In this document: piece by piece, positions 14,392 through 18,220 of the stretch
Layout of the letters: every line of letters starts with the position of its first letter
How positions within the stretch are numbered: position 1 is the first letter of the stretch
Translations under genes and position numbers: made by a program
Notes under the pieces: model-generated
What the model was told of the DNA's origin: nothing
The model's input: the letters and a program-made list of their open reading frames with translations, nothing else
Databases searched by the model: none
NCBI GenBank assembly: GCA_015491275.1
Contig: WFWF01000104.1
Coordinates: forward strand, 1 to 18,220
Direction of reading: 5' to 3'
From: Aquificales bacterium
GTDB taxonomy: Bacteria; Aquificota; Aquificia; Aquificales; Aquificaceae
DNA length: 18,220 nucleotides

Positions 14392-15701
14392 GAGGATAAA
14401 ATTTCTATAAGTTTATCCATTTCCTCTTTTTTCCTTTTCTCCGTGACTGCTACGAGAAGGGTGTTTTCATAATCCGCATACCTCCACAAGGGTACGCCGA
14501 AGATAATTCCCTTTTCCTTAGCCTTCCTGTACATGTATTCAGCCTCGGGATGTTTTACAGGAAACTCCCACAGATGTTTACTTTTAAACGGCATCGTAAA
14601 GCCCAATCTTTCCAGTTTTTTTCTGAGATAAAAAGCCTTTGAGGTTGACTGAACTGCCACTTCCTTTAGTCCTTCTTTTCCTAAGAGGGTAATGTATAAA
14701 AGATTGGCAAAAGCGAGAAGCTGTTGATTTGTACATATATTTGATGTGGCCCTCTCCCTTCTTATATGTTGTTCCCTTGTTTGCAATACTAAGGTGAAAG
14801 CCTTATTACCCTCAATATCCTCTCCCAGCCCGCATATCCTTCCCGGCATGTTCCTTATATATTTCCTTTTTGTGGCAAAAAATCCCACACCCGGTCCGCC
14901 TAGATTCATAGGAATACCCATTTGTTGTCCTTCTCCTACCACAATATCCACTCCGAAAGAAGATGGGGGTTCAAGGACGGAAAGGGCTATTGGATCCGTT
15001 ACGACAATAAAAAGTATATCATGTTCCTTTACTACGCTTGCCAGGTCCTTTAATGGTTCAACAAATCCGAGAAAGTTCGGATACTGTAATGCTACCGCTA
15101 TTGTATCACCTTTTTTCAGCAGATCCGCCAATCTATCAACCGAGGTAGTTCCTTCCTCTGAAAGCTTTATATTTTCCAGTTCAAACTCTTTGTTATATAA
15201 ATAGGTTTTAACAACACTTATATAGAAAGGGTGGATACCTTCGGATATTAAAACCTTTCTTCCTTTCTTTATACCCGATGCCATAAGTAAAGCTTCCGCC
15301 AAGGCTGTTGCTCCGTCATACATGGATGCATTGGCTACATCCATACCGGTAAGTTCCGCTATAACACTCTGATATTCAAACATTATTTGGAGTGTTCCCT
15401 GCGAGGCTTCGGATTGATAAGGGGTATAGGCTGTCATGAACTCACCCCGTGATAATAGGTAAGGTATAACGGAGGGTATTATCCTGTCATAAATACCGAA
15501 TCCTGCAAAATTTATAACCTTTGAATTTAAAGAACCGAGTTGTTCAAATAAATTCCTTATTTCTTCCTCACTTTTTGGTTCATCAAGGTTTGCTTTTGAG
15601 AAAAGATTTTTATCAATGTGGGCAAATAGATCATCAAGTTCCTTTATACCGAGTAATGTTAATGCTTCATCAAGCTCCTTCTCCGAATAGGGTATGTACA
15701 T
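14388..15701 (-). CDS. gcvPA: Glycine dehydrogenase (decarboxylating) subunit 1
   Basis: A 437-aa protein matching the N-terminal half of glycine decarboxylase P-protein, which in many bacteria and archaea is split into GcvPA and GcvPB. Recognisable stretches are the start MYIPYSEKELDEALTLLGI, YTPYQSEASQGTLQIMFEYQ, ELTGMDVANASMYDGATA, GEGQQMGIPMNLGGPGVGF, and ATSNICTNQQLLA near the end. The PLP lysine is on subunit 2, which is not in this window, so the partner gene must be elsewhere. Ribosome site AAGGAG lies just upstream of ATG 15701, and the gap from gcvH is 6 bases. Confidence 0.96.
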   Translation of the reverse strand: MYIPYSEKELDEALTLLGIKELDDLFAHIDKNLFSKANLDEPKSEEEIRNLFEQLGSLNSKVINFAGFGIYDRIIPSVIPYLLSRGEFMTAYTPYQSEASQGTLQIMFEYQSVIAELTGMDVANASMYDGATALAEALLMASGIKKGRKVLISEGIHPFYISVVKTYLYNKEFELENIKLSEEGTTSVDRLADLLKKGDTIAVALQYPNFLGFVEPLKDLASVVKEHDILFIVVTDPIALSVLEPPSSFGVDIVVGEGQQMGIPMNLGGPGVGFFATKRKYIRNMPGRICGLGEDIEGNKAFTLVLQTREQHIRRERATSNICTNQQLLAFANLLYITLLGKEGLKEVAVQSTSKAFYLRKKLERLGFTMPFKSKHLWEFPVKHPEAEYMYRKAKEKGIIFGVPLWRYADYENTLLVAVTEKRKKEEMDKLIEILSS

Positions 15702-15707
15702 TTCTCC

Positions 15708-16217
15708 TTATTTTTCCTCCTCATATCCGAGTTCCTTCTCTGGAATATTTTCAATGGATTCTTCAATTTCCTCCGTTTCTATTTCAACTTCCTGTTCCTC
15801 TTCCTCTTTTATTATCTCAGCCAACAGCTCAGCATAGTCTTCTGCGGTCATCAGATCTTCCACCTCCGTAGGATCGGAAAGTTCAAGGATTGCTATCCAT
15901 CCCGCATCGTAAGGATCTTCGTTTATAAGGGTAGGTTCATCCGTGAGCTGGTTGTTAACCTCTGCAACCGTTCCCGTTAAAGGGCTGTAAACGGGGGCTA
16001 CATTTTTTACTGATTCAATGTTGGCTACGGTATCACCCGCATCAACCGTTTGCCCCTCTTGGGGTAAGTCTATGTACACTATGTCCCCAAGAAGCCTCTG
16101 GGCATAGTCCGTTATACCTATTTGAGCCTTTCCGTTTCTTATATAAGCCCATTCATGGTCTTTTGTATAATATCTGTCTCCCTTAACCAGGTATTTACCT
16201 ACATATATATCTTCCAT
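15708..16217 (-). CDS. gcvH: Glycine cleavage system H protein with an acidic C-terminal extension
   Basis: The lipoyl carrier of the glycine cleavage system, shuttling the aminomethyl group between P, T and L proteins. Start chosen at ATG 16217 because GGAGGG lies seven bases upstream; a frame start at 16241 would precede that site. The 169-aa product has YYTKDHEWAYI, IGITDYAQRLLGDIVYIDLP, the lipoylation motif with Lys71 in NIESVKNVAPVYSP, and NEDPYDAGWIAILEL. After about residue 130 there is an extra tail of roughly 38 residues, dominated by Glu, not found in ordinary H proteins. Aquificales often carry several H-like proteins, some acting in sulfur oxidation, but adjacency to gcvPA supports the glycine role here. 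Confidence 0.93.
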   Translation of the reverse strand: MEDIYVGKYLVKGDRYYTKDHEWAYIRNGKAQIGITDYAQRLLGDIVYIDLPQEGQTVDAGDTVANIESVKNVAPVYSPLTGTVAEVNNQLTDEPTLINEDPYDAGWIAILELSDPTEVEDLMTAEDYAELLAEIIKEEEEQEVEIETEEIEESIENIPEKELGYEEEK

Positions 16218-16248
16218 CAAGCAACCCTCCGTCGTTTTCAATTATATA

Positions 16249-16785
16249 TTATCGCTCAAGGGCTGACTCTTTTATATCTTCACTCCTTATTTTCCCTGCA
16301 TTCATATTTATGTCTCTTACTTCAATCCCGAAGGTTTTTCTCAAAAGGTTTACTCCTTCATTTATATCACCATCAACGCATCTTTCAAAGCTTTTAATCA
16401 GATAATCTATATCCCTTTTGAGGATGTAAGACATAAAAGCCCAACCGTCCTTAGCCTTTGCCACCGCATTATCACCCGCATTCTTCAGTATATTAACTAT
16501 ATTCTCCTTGCTTAAAACTGCATTTCCGTCTATAAGAAGAACATCATTTGATCTCAATTTTCTGAGTCCTATATAAGCTCCGTAGGAGAAGTTATCCTTT
16601 TTGTTATTGACAAAGCACAGGTTCGGGAACAGATCAAAAAATTCAATGAAATTCCCGCTGAGACTTATATAAAGGTTGTCTATACCTACCATCTTTGTGA
16701 GAAGATTTATGTTGGAAATCCAAGTTTTATAAAGCTTTTCTTTATTTTCTTTCAGCCTTGAATACAGGACTATGAGGACCTTCAT
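16249..16785 (-). CDS. Hypothetical protein, possibly nucleotidyltransferase/GT-A-like
   Basis: A 178-aa protein I do not recognise with certainty. It begins MKVLIVLYSRLKENKEKLYKTW and has an LLIDGNAVLSKENIVNIL segment, then a GDNAVAKAKDGWAFMSYILKRDI stretch, which together recall the core of GT-A fold nucleotidyltransferases or glycosyltransferases (a hydrophobic strand ending in an Asp motif), although the usual DxD or GxG-K nucleotide loop is not clear. No signal peptide or membrane segment. It is divergent from waaA by 16 bp, and only 31 bp upstream of gcvH on the same strand, so it could lead the gcvH-gcvPA-otsB transcript. A role near lipopolysaccharide synthesis is speculation. Confidence 0.6.
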   Translation of the reverse strand: MKVLIVLYSRLKENKEKLYKTWISNINLLTKMVGIDNLYISLSGNFIEFFDLFPNLCFVNNKKDNFSYGAYIGLRKLRSNDVLLIDGNAVLSKENIVNILKNAGDNAVAKAKDGWAFMSYILKRDIDYLIKSFERCVDGDINEGVNLLRKTFGIEVRDINMNAGKIRSEDIKESALER

Positions 16786-16801
16786 TATAATAATTATTTT
16801 A
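16786..16801. promoter_or_regulatory. 16-bp AT-only divergent gap with overlapping -10-like boxes
   Basis: The gap between the ATG of the 178-aa gene (minus) and the waaA ATG (plus) is made entirely of A and T. TATAAT at 16786-16791 could serve waaA, and TAAAAT on the minus strand (16801-16796) could serve the other gene; each would give a leader of about 4 nt. Neither gene has a Shine-Dalgarno. The layout repeats that at 577-597. No -35 box was found. Inference. Confidence 0.35.
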
Positions 16802-17887
16802 ATGGTTTTTGATTTTAAGGAAAGATTAATATTTCATATACCTAAGGATTTAAAGAAATACAGACCCGTATGGTTTCACTGCGCAAGCGTAGGGGAGTTT
16901 AATACCGCAAGGGTAATTATTGAAGATTTAAAAAGGGAGGGAATGAAGGTAATTGTTACCTATTTTTCTCAAAGGGCAAAACCTTTTATGGAAAAAAGTG
17001 TCAGCGGTATGGTTGATTGGGTGGGAGTTCTGCCCATGGATCTTCCTTTCACCGTAAGTAGGTTCAACAGGCTTGTTAATCCGAGATTGTTGATAGTTGT
17101 TGAAAGGGAGTTTTGGCCCTTTTTACTTTTAAAAACTAAAGCCCCCAAAATTCTTATAAATGCTTATGCAAAAGGTAGCTTTATGGAAAGGAAACTCATA
17201 AGCAGGTTTGATCATGTAATTGCCAGAACGGAGAGAGACGGAGAGATATTAAGGGAAGGGGGAGCCAAAAGGGTCAGTGTTTGCGGAAATTTGAAGCTCG
17301 TTTTTACAACCACGGAAAAATTATCGGATATATCTTTGGAAGGAAAAATTTTTGTGGGTGGGAGCACTCATGAGGGTGAAGAGAAGATATTACTTAAAAT
17401 ATTTGCCGTTTTAAAAAAATCCTTTGATAATTTGAGACTCGTAATAGCTCCACGGCACATTTCCCGCTCAGAGGAAGTTTTGAAGCTCGTTGAAAAATGT
17501 GGATTCAAGGTATCCTTAAGGAGTGAAAGAAAGGATGATTGGGATGTTCTTGTGGTTGATACTATGGGGGAGTTGCCCATTTTTTATAAAAAGGCAAAGG
17601 TTGCCTTTGTAGGGGGCACCTTTGTTCCCATAGGAGGACACAATATAGGGGAGCCTTGTAGATACGATGTACCCGTCATATACGGTCCTTATGTGAGCAA
17701 GATAGAGGATGTGGCTTCTATTCTTGAGAGAGAGGGGTTGGGATACAGGGTTTCGTCCGTGGAGGAAGCTATCGGAATAGTTTCTGAAATCCTCAAGGGT
17801 AATATAGAATTTAGAAAGGGTTTTATGAAAACTTTATCCGAGAAGATAAGGGCTTGCTATAAAGGGGTTATATTGGAGTATATTTAA
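16802..17887 (+). CDS. waaA: 3-deoxy-D-manno-octulosonic acid (Kdo) transferase WaaA
   Basis: A 361-aa GT-B fold transferase (kdtA/waaA) that adds Kdo from CMP-Kdo to the lipid A precursor at the inner membrane. The first conserved block is WFHCASVGEFNTA, with catalytic Glu32; later blocks are VEREFWP, ILINAYAKGS, CGNLK, GGSTHEGEE, IAPRH, and VGGTFVPIGGHNIGEP. It is shorter than the roughly 420-aa enterobacterial enzyme because it lacks the N-terminal membrane helix and linker, as in the Aquifex aeolicus enzyme. I choose ATG 16802, which gives a start much like the Aquifex protein; ATG 16772 would add MRTFIIIIIL and overlap the divergent gene. Confidence 0.93.
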   Translation: MVFDFKERLIFHIPKDLKKYRPVWFHCASVGEFNTARVIIEDLKREGMKVIVTYFSQRAKPFMEKSVSGMVDWVGVLPMDLPFTVSRFNRLVNPRLLIVVEREFWPFLLLKTKAPKILINAYAKGSFMERKLISRFDHVIARTERDGEILREGGAKRVSVCGNLKLVFTTTEKLSDISLEGKIFVGGSTHEGEEKILLKIFAVLKKSFDNLRLVIAPRHISRSEEVLKLVEKCGFKVSLRSERKDDWDVLVVDTMGELPIFYKKAKVAFVGGTFVPIGGHNIGEPCRYDVPVIYGPYVSKIEDVASILEREGLGYRVSSVEEAIGIVSEILKGNIEFRKGFMKTLSEKIRACYKGVILEYI

Positions 17888-17901
17888 CTAAATCCATGCC
17901 C

Positions 17902-18096
17902 TAAGTCCCCTTCCGTAAGGGAAGAGATGCGGGTGTCGCCCTAAGGCGCGTTATGGAGTTGCAGGTGCCTGAGAACTTGGAATCAGGAACAAAATGTGTT
18001 CAAATAATTAGATTCCGCAGTTCTCAGGCTCAACCCATGTCTACTACCCCCTATCCCAAGAAGGGACTTGGGGGTTACTTTGAAGAAAAACTCCAT
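17902..18096 (-). ncRNA. Candidate TnpB guide RNA (omegaRNA/reRNA) scaffold
   Basis: Read on the minus strand, the end of tnpB and the element's right end contain nested perfect inverted repeats: an outer 8-bp stem (18096-18089 with 17960-17953), a 6-bp hairpin with 6-nt loop (18072-18067 with 18060-18055), a long hairpin made of 11 bp (18029-18019 with 17977-17967), 6 bp (18016-18011 with 17984-17979) and 5 bp (18001-17997 with 17991-17987), a 4-bp hairpin (17948-17945 with 17940-17937), and a terminal 5-bp hairpin with 4-nt loop (17921-17917 with 17912-17908). Known omegaRNAs derive from exactly this place, the 3' end of tnpB and the right end, with the guide taken from flanking DNA. Exact ends are not determined. 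Confidence 0.55.
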
Positions 18097-18219
18097 GAGC
18101 CTCAGCCTCACAGGGTTGCAAAGCTTGATAAAAAGTGTCTTCAGGTTTTCGTAAAAACCAAGTCTCAGGAGCTTAGCTCCCACCCTCAATATGTTCAAAG
18201 CTCCTACAAGATCTGCGTG
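17983..18219 (-). CDS. tnpB: TnpB C-terminal end (RuvC-III motif), gene continues beyond window
   Basis: The minus-strand frame is open to the window edge and begins HADLVGALNILRVG, the C-terminal RuvC-III signature of IS200/IS605/IS607 TnpB nucleases (HADxNAAxNI type), whose Asp is the third catalytic acid. Everything upstream, including the other RuvC motifs and the zinc ribbon, lies past position 18220. The protein then runs about 65 residues further to TGA at 17985-17983, much longer than the usual short tail after this motif; this segment coincides with the structured RNA-like repeats, so its protein sequence may be constrained mainly by RNA structure. Confidence 0.75.
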   Translation of the reverse strand, partial: HADLVGALNILRVGAKLLRLGFYENLKTLFIKLCNPVRLRLMEFFFKVTPKSLLGIGGSRHGLSLRTAESNYLNTFCS

Positions 18220-18220
18220 A

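Larger units (their letters stand above)
17888..18220 (-). mobile_element. Right end of an IS200/IS605-type element inserted just after waaA
   Basis: The element carries the tnpB end and a hairpin-rich right end, and its boundary lies somewhere in 17888-17907, right after the waaA stop (17885-17887). No terminal inverted repeats or target duplication are expected for this family. The left end, any tnpA, and the target-adjacent motif are outside the window. waaA keeps a normal C-terminus, so the insertion did not break it. Confidence 0.65.

Noticed and set aside
14746..15204. Plus-strand open frame of 152 codons
   Set aside because: It lies wholly antisense within gcvPA and has Ser/Pro-rich composition typical of shadow frames.
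16772..16801. Upstream waaA start giving an N-terminal MRTFIIIIIL stretch as a membrane anchor
   Set aside because: It would overlap the divergent gene and is not needed; the 16802 start gives a protein like the anchor-less Aquifex enzyme. It remains possible.
1..18220. CRISPR array, tRNA or rRNA genes, prophage genes
   Set aside because: No regularly spaced direct repeats, no tRNA-like or rRNA segments, and no phage structural genes were seen.

Overview
The window looks like chromosomal DNA from a thermophilic, Gram-negative, flagellated bacterium of the Aquificales (Aquifex/Hydrogenobacter-like). The grounds are a short WaaA (Kdo transferase) lacking an N-terminal membrane anchor and resembling the Aquifex enzyme as I remember it, a FlgM/sigma-28 flagellar system, a two-subunit type glycine decarboxylase, Lys/Glu-rich proteins, and very tight gene packing. 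The taxonomic call is inference; no rRNA or other marker is present.

Layout. Positions 1-446 hold the 3' end of a HAD phosphatase gene, overlapped antisense by a 56-aa Trm112-type zinc-ribbon gene (406-576). That small gene is divergent from acylphosphatase (598-870). Next comes a plus-strand run: acylphosphatase, an NlpD-like LysM/M23 protein whose M23 zinc ligands are replaced, ribosomal proteins L13 and S9, ArgC, and a 117-aa protein of unknown function, all overlapping or nearly touching. A minus-strand pair follows (PsiE-like membrane protein, then a VWA-domain protein; 4027-6160).

The flagellar block (6218-9017) contains a V4R-domain protein, flgG, flgA, coaE and flgM. Both flgG and flgM have a convincing sigma-28 (FliA) promoter, TAAAAT..-N11-TCCGATA., so the block appears to be under late-flagellar control with FlgM feeding back on its own sigma factor. 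After it come bioF, a large secreted trypsin-like protease with PPC, Fn3-like and two PKD domains that is split by a -1 frameshift near 12022-12024 and ends in a Cys/TM/Arg sorting-type tail, and dcd.

Convergent to dcd is a minus-strand operon: gcvH (with a long acidic tail), gcvPA, and a trehalose-phosphatase-like HAD gene (otsB). Upstream of gcvH, on the same strand, is a 178-aa unknown protein gene that is divergent from waaA by 16 bp.

The right edge (17888-18220) is the right end of an IS200/IS605-type element: the last codons of a tnpB on the minus strand, followed by a nested set of perfect inverted repeats that looks like a TnpB guide-RNA (omegaRNA/reRNA) scaffold ending just past the waaA stop. 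The most interesting items are this candidate omegaRNA, the paired sigma-28 promoters, the split protease with its sorting tail, the hidden Trm112-like gene, and two divergent gene pairs whose start codons are only 21 and 16 bp apart, with overlapping -10-like boxes suggesting near-leaderless transcripts.
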